NCBI GenBank assembly: GCA_029532415.1
Contig: JAQOTA010000052.1
Location: 2,914,001-2,978,000 of the forward strand
Source: Marasmius tenuissimus
Taxonomy: Eukaryota; Basidiomycota; Agaricomycetes; Agaricales; Marasmiaceae
Length of the DNA: 64,000 nt
Direction of reading: 5' to 3'
The first letter of the stretch is position 1. Each line of letters starts with the position of its first letter. The notes below the pieces were generated by a model that was given only the letters and a program-made list of their open reading frames with translations, did not search any database and had not been told where the DNA came from. Positions 1 through 11,007 of the stretch are shown here, in pieces. The translations under genes were made by a program, and so were the position numbers.

Positions 1-149
1 TGAGGGCGTTTGCCGCAGTGAATAACGTTGCTGCACACGAGCGAGGTGGTTCCGCAATTGCGACGACACCGGCATCTGGGAATACAAGAGCTTCGACACT
101 CAGCGCGAGGAAAGCGAGTCAGGAGGCTCACAAGGCGTTGTCACGGTAG
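1..149 (+). CDS. C-terminal tail of an unidentified protein (partial)
   Basis: The frame starting at base 3 is open from the window edge to a TAG at 147-149 and gives about 48 residues rich in Ala, Ser, Thr and Arg. It looks like the disordered end of a larger protein whose body lies outside the window. No motif identifies it. The following 300 bases carry no convincing coding sequence, which fits a 3' UTR. That it is a real gene end is an inference from composition and the clean stop. Confidence 0.4.
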   Translation, partial: RAFAAVNNVAAHERGGSAIATTPASGNTRASTLSARKASQEAHKALSR

Positions 150-818
150 ATGTCGACAGTTGTGTGTTTTAGAGGTTCCGGTCGGTCGGATGTTCTTTCT
201 CATGTCATTTTTTCTCTCTCTCATCCGTATGGCTATCTTATCTTCTCGGTGGCTCATGACACTGGGCCTGTTACCTGCATCCGTTTCGTTTTACCGTTAT
301 GACACTTTACATTGTACTCATACTTGTCTATCTCACTCACCTGTTCTCTACGTTTACTGTATACGGTATAGCTATCCCACGGAATGAATGCAAGGTTCTT
401 CCGCCGATTATAGTCAAGGCTTGGACAATACACCCGTCCTCCAGCCCTGCGATGGTCATCTCGGGAGTTAGACTTCTCTAAGACTAGGTGTATATGTAGG
501 GTCTACCCAAGGTCAGTCACTCGGTTGAGCGGGCCCTTTCTATCCTGTGAACACAGAACTCAATACATCTTGTACATACATCTTTGCACAACTGATTGAA
601 ATGATAGATGAACACTCGGAAAATTTACGCTTAAGAAAATTATGGTTACTTATACCCTTGTAAGGTCTGCCGTAACAGGTCCCCGCACATGCTCAACTTC
701 TTCCTCGACAGCAAACTTTTTGTCTCCGAGCCGCGCTAAACCTTAAGGGCGATCCCTTCTCGACGGCTTTAACGTGATCGTTAGTTGACGCTCTACTACC
801 ATCATCTTCTCGGTCGAA
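150..818. other. intergenic: 3' UTR of upstream gene and G-alpha promoter
   Basis: No gene is visible. Small open frames here lack splice-linked extensions and recognisable motifs. The stretch probably holds the 3' UTR of the left-edge gene and the promoter of the G-alpha gene starting at 819. Confidence 0.5.
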
Positions 819-3075
819 ATGGCAAGACCCAGGAATGGCCGCGGCGAAGGTTCGCGTCGACGCTCTCTTTCCGATCCTCTGAGTGCTGCTCTCCTACCAC
901 CACCGAACGAAACGTTCGAGCAAAAGGAAGAAAGGCTGAGGATAGAGGTGGAGGCGAAGCGAGTCAGCGATGGAATAGACGAGATGATCAAGCAGGAGAG
1001 GGCAGACATGAAGAAGACCAAGGTAGATGTGAGCGTGTTGCTACTGGGACAGTCGGAATCTGGGAAGAGCACAACGTTGAAACGTGAGTTCTCTGACTTT
1101 ACTTTATGTTGTTTATTGTCAACATTGGCTTGGTCGAATTGGGTATTCGAGCATGCTGGGTCGCGCTCGATGACCGAGGCGATTGCGATGGGATCGTTGC
1201 GAAAGTACTAGACTTGAATGGGAACGGCCGTTTAACCGAGATCGTCGACAGCACCTGCTTTGGTATGCTGACCACGTACTCCCACAGAGTTCCAGCTATT
1301 ACACGCCCCTTCGACGTTCCATGCAGAGCGAATAGCGTGGAGGGCAGTCATCTATCTCAACTTGGTCAAGTCTGTTACCAGGTGCGTACCAGCATCCTTC
1401 ATTTGAATGGCCTCGGACTCACTCGTTTGGCAGAATACTCAATGCATTATCACCTGACGGTGATGAAGAAGCAGACGACAACGCAAGCATCGCTGTCTCG
1501 TCCGAGGCAGGCCACGGTGCTGTTCCCAATTACGAGAAATACAGACAACGGTTACAGCCGCTTATCGAGCTGGAAGCAAGACTTTCACACCTCCTTTCAT
1601 CGCCAGACGAAGACGAGCCGACCCAACTAGGTCCTCTGAATGGTGCTTGGAGTCAAACGAACGAACAAATGAACGGACATGTTGGGCCAAACTCGGTTTC
1701 GAGCCCGTCGAAACATGGAAATGCTCATTCTAGGAGGACCGAGGTTGCTGTGCACACGTCCAAGAATTGGAAAAAGGCGTTTTCGTTAGGGAACAAGGCG
1801 AAGAACCCAATGTCCCCTCACACGGGAGAAATTCAAGGATGGTGGGAGGATCCCGATGACCCCGTTCATGATCTCCATGCTTGTGCGCCGGCCATGTTGG
1901 ATCTTTGGAGGGACCCGCATGTTAGGAAGCGGTTAGAGGAGAAGAAGATTCGATTACAAGAAAGTGCGGGATTGTGAGTTGTTGAACATTTTACCGTGTC
2001 GCTATCCTGACCCTATTGGCCAGTTATCTTGACGAGATCCCGAGAATAACAGCCAAGAAGTACATTCCAACGGATCGTATGTTGAGAGGCGTTCTCTCTC
2101 TACTTGTCAAGTGACTCATGTGTTTCGTAGCTGACGTCCTCAAAGCCCGTTTGAAGACATTGGGTGTCGTGGAGTACCCATTCCTCGTTACGGGCGGGGC
2201 CAATAAAGGCGTCAAATGGAAGATATACGACGTTGGAGGCGCGAGGAACCAACGGCATGCGTGGGTACCATATTTTACGGATGGTAAGTTGTCGTATTAC
2301 AGTGCCCCCGGGGGTTCTTCACTAACAAAAACCCCCAATAGTGACAGCTATCATCTTTCTCGCGCCCATATCCGCCTTCGATCAAGTGCTGGAGGAGGTA
2401 ACTGTACACTCGGATCCTTGTTCTTACTCCTCGCTGATCCGCGTACTCCGAAGGACCGGCGCGTAAACCGCTTGGAGGATTCTCTGCTGCTGTGGAAGTA
2501 TGTGGTTTCGAGCAAGCTCTTATCCGATGTCAGCATCGTGCTGTTTTTGAACAAATGCGACCTTCTTCGAGTGCGTTTGATACCTGTTCATTTCGTCGTC
2601 TTTCCTGACTGTTATTCTACACAGTCCAAATTGGGAGCGGGCGTTCGGTTGGCTGACCATATGATTTCATACGGGGACAGGCCCAATGACTACGAGTCGG
2701 TTTCAAAATGTGCGTGATTGACCTCTTGACTTCTTTTCGTCATGATCCCCCATTAAACATGATCCTTCTCGGGAACAGATATGAAAAACAAGTTTGGAGT
2801 CATCCATCAACAATTCACTCCAAACAAAGAACGAGAGTTATATTGTGAGTATGGTTTTTGTGTTGAAACTTGATGCGTTGAATGACTGAAACAAATATCT
2901 CTTCAGGCCATTACACGTCTGTCACGGACACTCGGAGAACGGCAACTATCATAGGCGATGGTGCGTCTGGCCCTGGAATCTATGCTTACGCCGTTGCTGA
3001 TAATCTTCCTTTCCCGCCGCAACAGTCCGAGATATCATCATCAAACAGCATCTCAAAGATTTCAAGCTGGTATAG
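819..3075 (+). CDS. divergent heterotrimeric G-protein alpha subunit
   Basis: Predicted GTP-binding alpha subunit of a heterotrimeric G protein, acting at the inner membrane face below receptors. Seen in order: P-loop GQSESGKST (exon 1 ends at 1083), helical-domain start KQFQLLHAPSTFHAERIAW, switch I region YLDEIPRITAKKYIP with KARLKTLG, switch II DVGGARNQRHAWVPYF, G4 motif NKCDLL, a TCAT-like TSVTDT, and the end DFKLV at 3075. Several short introns join these in frame. Oddities: the catalytic switch II Gln (GGQR in the family) is Ala; the residue after Met1 is Ala, so there is no Gly for myristoylation; the Cys near the C-terminus of Gi-type subunits is absent; and a charged, Ser-rich insertion of well over 100 residues sits between P-loop and switch I. 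These traits match the expanded, non-canonical G-alpha proteins of Agaricomycetes rather than classical Gpa1. Family assignment is firm; altered GTPase activity is inferred. Confidence 0.93.
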
Positions 3076-4363
3076 CGATACCCAGGGGCTGCCAGGTAGC
3101 CTACTCATTCAGATTCCCCTCATTCATATCACTATCTTGGCGGTTTTCGAGACCATGCAGAACAATTGTCGTTTCTATCTCGCATACTTAGCTTTCCCTT
3201 TCTGTCGGCGCGCTGCTTTCCCTTCCTTTGCTACCTTCCAAATTGCGATTGCCCCTCTCTTTTTTTCTGTCGGATTCTCAGTCTCTCCTTTTAGCTCTCC
3301 CGCCGCTGTTGACCACCGCTCAAGATCTTCCTCATCATATCTGCCGTATCTGTTTTTTTAATCATCGCTTTTATTCTGGTTTTCGCTGCTCGGGCTTTTT
3401 TGTCAGTAGGTAGCTATTCCTGTATTAACAAGGTATGCCGAGCGTTACCTTCTGGTGCCGGTAGTGTAAGGAGCTTCGTTTGGGCCGACTCACGTAGCGC
3501 CCGGTATTCGACGGTACCGGTCGAACGTTGGACGCCGCTGCGAAAGTTTGTACAGCTTCCTATGTAGGTGTCAGCCTCCGCGTCCTTCGATGGCGTGCGG
3601 ATCATGGATGCCCTCAAAGGTTAGTGGCAGTTTAGTGCTCTGGGGCATGCCGATAATTGCTAAGCCTCATCAAGTTGGACTCGGAGTGTACGCCACAGGT
3701 TTAGACTCAGGAAGATGTGGTGCGGGACGAGCGCTGCAGGTCCATTGTTCCCTTCGAACTTGGCCTGGCAGGGCGGCATCCTCGGCAGTAGATACTTGAT
3801 TAGAGAAATATTCCCACGCTCTGCAGCGGTTCCAAACCCTCATCTGCTCGATATCCTCGAAGTTCTCGAAGTTTGACGCTTGGTCTTAGCTTGATCCATC
3901 TTCTATCTGTCCCTGGCGTCTACATTGTGGATACAACCAGCAGACTACTAGATTAACAACATGTGGCGTGAGTCTTCATTCCATCTATCATTGACTTCGT
4001 GATGACCCAAAGATCACCGCAGGAACGGTATCAGACGGCCAGAAGGCTCTGTTCTTCCCATGGCAGGCTTTTCTCCGTTTCCGAAAGCTCAACCACGAGA
4101 CTTTAAATGACCGTACTCGCATTTGAATCTGTGTTTCAGCTCAATCTCTCTCAATCATGATCAGCAACTGGCTCTACATATCTTTCAATACGGGCTCCAA
4201 TGGCCATAATCGCTTTGTACTGGGCGCCGCTATCGCAGTATATCACCCATGACTGGTTCCATCAGTCAGAGAACGGCTCCGACACTACATCACTCATGTT
4301 CTTGGTATTGACTCCGGGTCAACAACTCTCTTAAGACTCGCCATCATAGTCTAGCAGCCCATC
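3076..4363. other. intergenic region without recognised genes
   Basis: About 1.3 kb with only short unconnected open frames on both strands. It should contain the G-alpha 3' UTR and the promoter of the Skp1-like gene. I found no repeat, RNA gene or conserved motif. Confidence 0.5.
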
Positions 4364-5035
4364 ATGGTTGTTCTCGTTTCCTCTGACGGTAAGGAGTTTA
4401 CGGTTGAGAGAGACGTTGCGGAGCATCTCACCCTCATTAATGGTCCCCAGTTAGAGGGTAAGTTGCTTTGCATTTCACAAACCGCTTATTCCTGTGCTCA
4501 TCTTCTCTTCGCGTTCATTACAGAAACCAATGAGCCCATACCTCTACCAGGTGTGCCCTCGGCTGGTTTGGAGAAAGTAAGTGTTTCCTACAGATCCACG
4601 GAATCACACATGGACCTGATAGCCGCGATGCTGAGGTTCTTGAATATTGTGAGCATCACCGTGGCGAAACCCTTGAAGAAAACAAGCATAGTGAATGGGA
4701 CCGCCATTTCGTTGGTGGAGTTGACCAGGAGACGCTCTTCTTGATCATACAAGTCGCGAATTATCTGGAAATCCAGCCACTGGTGTACGTCTAGAATCCT
4801 TACCAAGGCCAACTTCGATCTCTCAAAACCCTTTTTCTAGCCATCTTGGCTCCAGTGCAGTTGCTGATTTGATTAAGGGAAAGACGCTGGAACAGATACG
4901 TACTATGTTCAACATCGCGAATGATCACGAGCCTTCAGCAGTGCAGTATGTTGATCAATCCTCTGTTCTACCTGACCGTGGGATCAACACTCACTCGTTA
5001 TTTTTACCAGAGCTACGCCAGTTAGGCAAGGATGA
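4364..5035 (+). CDS. Skp1-like SCF adaptor with degenerate C-terminus
   Basis: Homologue of Skp1, which links F-box proteins to cullin in SCF ubiquitin ligases. Exons 4364-4457, 4524-4576, 4636-4784 and 4841-4944 splice in frame. They give the POZ-fold start MVVLVSSDGKEFTVERDVAE, then PIPLPGVPSAGLEK, VLEYCEHHRGE, SEWDRHF, LFLIIQVANYLEI and VADLIKGKTLEQIRTMFNI. The acidic loop is shorter than in ordinary Skp1. The end is odd: canonical Skp1 closes with an EEEAQIRKENEW-type helix, including a conserved Trp, that contacts F-boxes. Here a last exon from 5011 reads only ATPVRQG before TGA at 5033-5035. One base fewer near 5027 would put a VRKDEL-like string in frame, so a recent frameshift is likely. 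It could be a failing paralogue rather than the main Skp1. Exact end uncertain. Confidence 0.75.
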
Positions 5036-6556
5036 GCTGAACCCTTCACTGGGATGGTTCGATGTATGTCCTATTGCAACCCGCCGTACTCAGACGAGAG
5101 CTGGGAGTGTCATCCTCATATCTCGCACAATAAATAAGGTGTATGCACTTCGCCGCGCACCATCCTACGACGAGGAATCAGGCGCCCAAACAGAACTTTC
5201 GGGTCTCAATACGATCGCAGCCGAAGCTTAAGGTACCCAGATTTATCGAGACTATCGCTCAAGATACTTTTCATCTCCGCAAACGTATGCCTATGGATAT
5301 CCCGCTCGGTTTATCACAGACTGAGCTGAGTGCACTGGATAAGCCCTGGGCCTCGACATCAGTTCCACGCCTCCCGTCCTTTCCCGAAACGAAACACCAA
5401 CACGGCCCATCCGGTTGATGACCCGGAGGGGGCAGCGGGCAGGTCCTCTCGACGGGAGAGATGTCTATCAGGTAGGGAAGTACCGCGACCACATATTCTA
5501 TATTGACAGAGCCGCGCTGGAGCTCTGTGCGCTTGATGTGCCGGCGGTTCAACCAGATGTGCGCTCTGAGAAACGTGCATGGTTCCCAATATAACTCGGC
5601 TTTCCCGGTACCTCTCTAGAATCACCTGTTTGATAGAGAGATGCGCTCTATATCGGTCTCTGAGCCTACGATATTACCGGATATCTGATGCCAGGGAAGT
5701 AGGATGCACTGGCACGCATAAGCCCTCATAAGCCTCCCGGGATTTCGATCAGAACTTCTCCACCGGGAAACAAGCGCTCAGCGCACATGCTGCGGATCGC
5801 TTGATCGAAACAGCTTGGTCTTTGGAGTTACGACCAGGCGATATGACGGGCCACCCAAGCCAAGATAGCCACAGCGAGCCTAGCAACTTATCGCGGCATT
5901 CCTCTATCTATGAAAACGCCACATTTGGTCACCTCGATAGCTTGCACAATGGACAGTGATCATCGGGACTGTGAGCACCAGCTCAAATTCGGTGGCTCTG
6001 ATCACGTAGTGATCTTTAAATACTGAACTTCGCGGTACTCGCGCGCATCCTGGTCACCCGGTTAAGAGATATTCGCGGGCCAATCGCACCCTTGTGAGCA
6101 TGGTTTTTCGCAGATGTTGGGCCCCTACATCATCATATCCAGCTCCTCGTACGAGAACTTTGTCGGAATAATCCGACATAGCTTTGCTGCAAGTTTGCTT
6201 GCCCCCAAAGATGTAGAGAATATCCCGAGGAATATCCATACCAGGCTGTAGTACCGTCGTGGCAGGTCGTGGCCCGTCTTCCCGTTTATAAATTCCCTTG
6301 ATTTCCTTTGATTCCCCGCTGTTTTTCATCAAGGAATGAATGGGATAGCGAACTGAGGTACATCCCCATTTGTCGGAGACCTAACAAGCCGGCGTAATTC
6401 CATGTGCCCGATGCCGAAGTGCCTGGCATTCGAAATTTATGATGCAAACGGCAAGCTCACCCGGTCTGCCTTTTTAACTTCGACCATCACCTTCACCTTT
6501 CTCTTGTTGTACCACTAACTTGCTAGATTTCTCTTCAAATTCCTTCATTTCTATCA
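5036..6556. other. intergenic region without recognised genes
   Basis: About 1.5 kb. A small open frame at 5418-5594 (about 58 residues) and others nearby have no recognisable motif or splice-linked partner. The rest looks non-coding. It probably includes the promoter of the BTB gene at 6557. Confidence 0.45.
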
Positions 6557-7747
6557 ATGCGCGCACCGTCACCTGCTACTCCAACGAAACTAATTCGCGA
6601 CTCGAACTATTACATTTCGGAAGGGAATACGGTCATCAGAGTCGAGAACACGCTTTTCAAGGTGCATTTGAAGCCAAAGTCTCTCTCTAAACCTTCTCTC
6701 TGATACTGAACTGTATCTTTATAGGTTCACAGATGTCTAATCAGCAGAGATGGATCTGCCTTCGAAGACATGTTCTCGTTGGATAACATCAAGACTTCCC
6801 AAAGTGCTGTCAGGGAAGGCGACAGCGACGACAATCCTATAGTATTGCACGGAGATAAACCGGAGGAATTCAGAGCTCTACTATGGTCTCTTTACGCTCT
6901 GTAAGTAGTTACTCGTCGCCTCTAGTGGGCTCGCACTGACACATGTTACCCATGCAGTCCGGCAGAGATATTTCAGGTCCCTAACACGCAGTCTGCTGTT
7001 GTTCGATACATCAACCTGGCGCGGATCGCAAACAAGTACAGCTTCAGAACAACCGAGAACTGGGCATTACACGTCCTCACCGTCTGCCAAACAAATTCAT
7101 CCGTCGTACCACCCCCGCCGATCCTCACCCAATTAACCGAGGTCGCCGTCCTATGCAATCATGAAGAGCTACACGAGGCCGTCGAACCTATGTGGGCCGA
7201 TCTACTCTTTGCCGGTCAAACAGAAGACATCATCTCTGCTATGACTGTCGCCGACAAACTGAATTTGCGCCCACTTCTCGGATTGGCGTATTACCTCATG
7301 ATGCTCAAAGGCCGCGAGGAGTGGGACTCATCGACACTGACGAGAGAGCAGAGAATCCGATTACTCTCCGGTTATTACAACATCAGTCGTGCGTGCGAAG
7401 CGCTGCCGACAACTGCACCAACTTTGGTACATCATTCGACGTGTTTCATTAATGCCAAGTGTGGAGAGGCATGGCAGGCGTTATGGACGACTATGGTATA
7501 CAAGATGATGGGCGACGGCGGTCATGAGGCAGCTGCAGTTGCGTCAAGGGTCCCAATGGTAGACCTCTTGAGGAAGCTGCATCTGGCGAACCATCTCCTG
7601 GAAAAACTAATAAACGGAGAGTCGCCATTGGAGGTTCCAAGCAACATGAGCAAGAATTGCTTGAGGAACGGGTTGAACGCGTCGGAGGAGACCGTGAACG
7701 ACGTGCTCTATGGGTTGGCTGATTGTTTCGTGGAGATCGACTCATGA
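6557..7747 (+). CDS. BTB/POZ domain protein
   Basis: Three exons (6557-6661, 6725-6900, 6958-7747) join to 356 residues. The first 100 residues carry a BTB/POZ pattern: YYISEGNTVIRVENTLFKVHR, then FEDMFSL, a variable linker and PIVLHGDKPEEFRALLWSLY. This is followed by an alpha-helical region (VRYINLARIANKYSF, EPMWADLLFAG) of the type found in the large BTB family of Agaricomycetes. BTB domains dimerise and often recruit cullin-3 ligases, but the substrate of this family is unknown. The ATG chosen gives the expected short N-terminus before the BTB fold. No kelch, MATH or zinc-finger partner domain is present. Confidence 0.85.
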
Positions 7748-8062
7748 GAGTCGAAAAATCTGTATATTACGGACCGCGTTCGTTGTATTTTCTCGCTCTC
7801 AATGTTCTCTGACCACTTCAGCACGCTGTCGACCACCACCACACACGCACTGTAGCATAAAATTTCCTTTCTCATCGCATCTATACAGTTCCCAGGGGGT
7901 TCGGACATTGTACATTATCACTTTACTCTACATGGACGGTAGCTTATGCATACTATCGTATAACTATGGCATAGTCTTGAGCTTGAGTTGTCGATTGAAG
8001 AAGTAGTGGACCTTCCAGATAGGCGCCTGTGGGCGCTTCACTCCTTGTCCTAGACCACCACC
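7748..8062. other. intergenic spacer between the BTB and coiled-coil genes
   Basis: About 315 bases holding the BTB gene's 3' UTR and the next promoter. Nothing else is seen. Confidence 0.5.
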
Positions 8063-9215
8063 ATGAAATCCGGATCGCAATTAAAAGGTCCAAGTGCTCG
8101 ATACATGGGTCGCAATGGTTTCGAGGAGCCTCCTGCCACTCCAAGCCAGCTACAAGAGGCTCACGAACACGCTTTGCACGTATTGAAATACTACTCAGTC
8201 CCTCCACCAAGGTGAGCCTGTCAATCAACGCGCGTTGTCGAGCCCAAACTGAGGATCGCAGCGTTTCAGCCATAACGACTCAAGACTGGTCTCGGCCAGA
8301 ACCCGAGACAGCTTCATCGCTGAAAAAGCAGATAGACGATCTCAAGACAAGCCACGCGAAAGCGCTAGCGGCCGTGTGTGACTCGAACGTGTCGGATTTC
8401 CACCTTGACTTGAAAATGTTGAACGAATCAACCAATGAGCTGCTGGACATGGAACCATCTGAGAGAAAGCAAAGTGTCAATGAAGTAAGAGGAGAGCTCG
8501 CGATGGATGTGGATTTTGCAGCTGCGCAGGAAACTCAGCTTCGGGAGGGTAAAGCAGCGCAACGCGTATGTGGCTTTTCCTTTCCTTAGTGAAGAAATTC
8601 ATTCCGAACGTCATTATTCTCTCTGTGGTTCAGCTTATTCGCACCAAAATTCCGCCGCGCCCATTCCCAATCTATTCGACGTCCATCCGGACACGCGAGT
8701 CAGCGAACACGATCCCCAACATCTCCCGCCTACGATATACCTATTTGAAACGTCTGATACCTCTCAGAAAAAGCCACAAACTCCTTTCGATACGCGAAAA
8801 AGATGAAGCAGAACAGCGCCAGTACGACAGAAAGCGGCACCTGGAAGAGGCTCAGCGAAAAGAAGATGAAGAGCGACGGCAAAAGGAAGCCAAGTTCCCT
8901 CTGACACCGTCAGAATACAAGCAGAAACCAGTCGATTATCGGAGGCGAATAGCAAAGTTTTTGTGTTTGGGAGCGTCTGCAAAGAAGAATGATAGGGGAT
9001 TGACGCCTAGTCAGGAGAAAATGATGAAGGACTTTCGATGGGTGCTTGAGGATGTGCTACCACTTGTGAAGACGTTTGAGACCGACGTGAGTACAGATGG
9101 TGTACAAGGAGCTGGGCTCAGGAACTGACAAATGTTTCAGGCTTTTTTTTCGTCTAATGTTACGGCGGAGAACATATCACTACAGGAGACCACGAGGGAT
9201 CCTCGAAGAGCTTAG
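8063..9215 (+). CDS. unrecognised coiled-coil protein
   Basis: I do not recognise the family. Exon 1 from the ATG at 8063 runs MKSGSQLKGPSARYMGRN to a GT donor after PPPR. The next exon is helical and charged (SSLKKQIDDLKTSHAKAL, NESTNELLDMEPSERKQS, LREGKAAQR). An intron starts at GTATGTGG near 8566. The following exon has a strongly basic/acidic coiled coil (RKRHLEEAQRKEDEERRQ) and a more ordered C-terminal part (FPLTPSEYKQKPVDYRRRI, MMKDFRWVLEDVLPLVKTFE). A last intron precedes AFFSSNVTAENIS and a TAG at 9213-9215. The consistent splicing of low-stop exons argues for a real gene. The coiled coil suggests a structural or scaffold role, which is an inference only. Confidence 0.6.
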
Positions 9216-9453
9216 CGACGCTTTGAGTCCGAAGTTTGATCGTATTCCTTTGGGCCTGATGATACTTGCTCCTTCTTGTTTCGTGGCAGGCGATGGTAAT
9301 AGTGTGCAGGGCACCCTACGGTACTTTTTTATCATTCGGCCTCACACCCTCCCGCAAACTCTACTACAGAACAAACACCTCACAACACACTGTGTAATAC
9401 TTTGGATATTCAATGTCTCTTGACTGTCTCGTCGACTGCTCCTCCTGCCCATC

Positions 9454-10217
9454 ATGTCCAATATCGCCAACTCACCCAATAATGGACCTCGCTGGAAGAC
9501 GTTGATATCTAATTCTCTTGCCAAGTTTCCCAGAGCTGTAGGTTAGTACCTCTCTGACCTTATTTGACACGAGCTCATCGTCTTCCTATTCTTAGTGTTC
9601 CAGCTTGCATCTGTAGACGATCCCTTCCCACAAGTGCGCTCTCACATCTTCCGCGAATTTCTCTATCCGCACCCTACCGAGCGACCAGAAGACGTGTTAC
9701 TCACACCTCCACGGACATCAGAACCCCCAAGATCGACCAGATGAGTGCGAACCCGCACATTCAGATTCATTGGTATATCGAAGGGACTCGAGAACAGTTC
9801 CGGATATCTGGGAAGGCTGCAGTTATTGGGCATCAATCCAAGTCGAGCGGTTCATGCCAGGAAGTTGTTGATTGGGAAGCAAAGAGGATGCAGATATTCA
9901 ATGGCTTGAGCGCGCACATGAAGGCCAGTTGGTGTAGGCCGATACCGGGGAGTGTGTTGGAAGGGGAGGACGAGGTGAAACGGTGGCCGAAACGTGTGGA
10001 TCCACCGGGGGAGGAGAAGAATGAGGATGGTGGGGAGGTTTCGGAGGAAGATAAACGGAGGAATAAGGTGTTTTGGGAGCTGGCTGTGAAAAGGTTCGCC
10101 CTGATTGTGGTCAAGCCGGTAGAGGTGGATTACCTGAATATGGGGGTGGTACCGAATCGGAGGTACCGGTTTGGGGGTGAAAGGGATAGTTGGGAAGAAC
10201 AAGAGATTGTTACATAA
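9454..10217 (+). pseudogene. PNPOx-like FMN-binding split-barrel protein, apparent frameshift
   Basis: Resembles the Alr4036-type pyridoxamine-phosphate-oxidase-like family, flavin-binding split-barrel oxidoreductases of unknown substrate. The ATG at 9454 gives GPRWKTLISNSLAKFPRAV, then after a short intron VFQLASVDDPFPQVRSHIFR and REFLYPHPTERPEDVLLT. Downstream the family motif TDIRTPKIDQ, then IQIHWYIEGTREQFRISGKA and the closing barrel strand FALIVVKPVEVDYLNMG, end at TAA 10215-10217. The two halves lie in different frames: VLLT and TDIRTPK, normally adjacent, are out of register by one base near 9705-9712. No acceptable intron bridges them. Either the gene has lost one C, as a recent pseudogene, or there is an assembly error. 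A decayed copy of its 3' end lies at 10861. Confidence 0.75.
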
Positions 10218-10860
10218 CACTGAAGGATAGCTGATTTTGTGCAAATGGTGGTGTGACCTTGGCTGGTCGTTTCAGTGCGTTGAACATGTTGCCCTCCTCC
10301 AAGTTCCCGTGTTCAGTTTTTGACTTGGCACTACACTTCGCAAGGAGCCGACGATGCCCGAAGCGTGGCCTGTGCCCTCATTCAGCTTGGGCTCGAATGC
10401 ACTCGTCCGGAAAGGCCCAGACAACACCAGTGCTTATATTTGACCATATGCGTCGTGGGTTCCAAGGCGTAATTAATCTTGAGATATATCTGCAACTAGA
10501 GATTCGAATACGAATCATTTCTTCGGATCTCCGGGTTAGCTAACGTATCCACGCCGACCAGTGGTTTTCCGAGGTCGCACCCATGGTCGAGGTCACTCAA
10601 CCTCTTTCCTAGCGGAAACAAGATTGAGTTCATGACCTCATCTTGTGGCTCCGTTCCAGTCTCCATTAATTCAGAATCACCACTCAGCTCGCCGCACCAG
10701 ATCTGAGAGGCACGCCAGAAGAGCAAACATTGTCTATCCGGTTTTAGAGGGTCTCGGTTTCTTTGCATTGTTCGCAGCAGCGGCCTTTTTGGTGTTCGCT
10801 GGAGTTCTCGGTGGACCCACTGTGTAAGATTTGTTTGATTTCAGAGAAGTACGAACGAAG
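10218..10860. other. spacer between the PNPOx-like gene and its relic
   Basis: About 640 bases without a supported gene. An open frame at 10645-10827 contains a hydrophobic stretch (FFALFAAAAFLVFAG) but has no supporting exon or motif. Confidence 0.4.
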
Positions 10861-11007
10861 GAATTGGCTATGAAAAGGTTCACCTTGATTGTGGTCGAAC
10901 TGATAAAGGTGGATTGCCTGAACATGAGGGAGTTACCGAATCAGAGGTATTGGTTCATGTTCAGGAGTGTAGAGGGTGGCTGGACAGAGCAAGAAATCGT
11001 TGTATGA
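10861..11007 (+). pseudogene. relic of the 3' end of the PNPOx-like gene
   Basis: These 147 bases are a diverged copy of the last exon end of the gene at 9454-10217. The relic reads ELAMKRFTLIVVELIKVDCL and PNQRYWF..GWTEQEIVV before TGA. The parent reads ELAVKRFALIVVKPVEVDYL and PNRRYRF..SWEEQEIVT. The DNA matches over the whole stretch with scattered substitutions and a 3-base length difference. No start codon region or N-terminal half was found upstream, so this is a partial duplication or a truncated decayed tandem copy. Confidence 0.75.

Noticed and set aside
743..1072. Minus-strand open frame of 109 residues
   Set aside because: It is the shadow of G-alpha exon 1 on the other strand; the plus frame carries the P-loop.
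5418..5594. Small plus-strand frame of about 58 residues (GKYRDHIFYIDRAALEL)
   Set aside because: Looks protein-like but has no motif, start context or partner exon that I can support.
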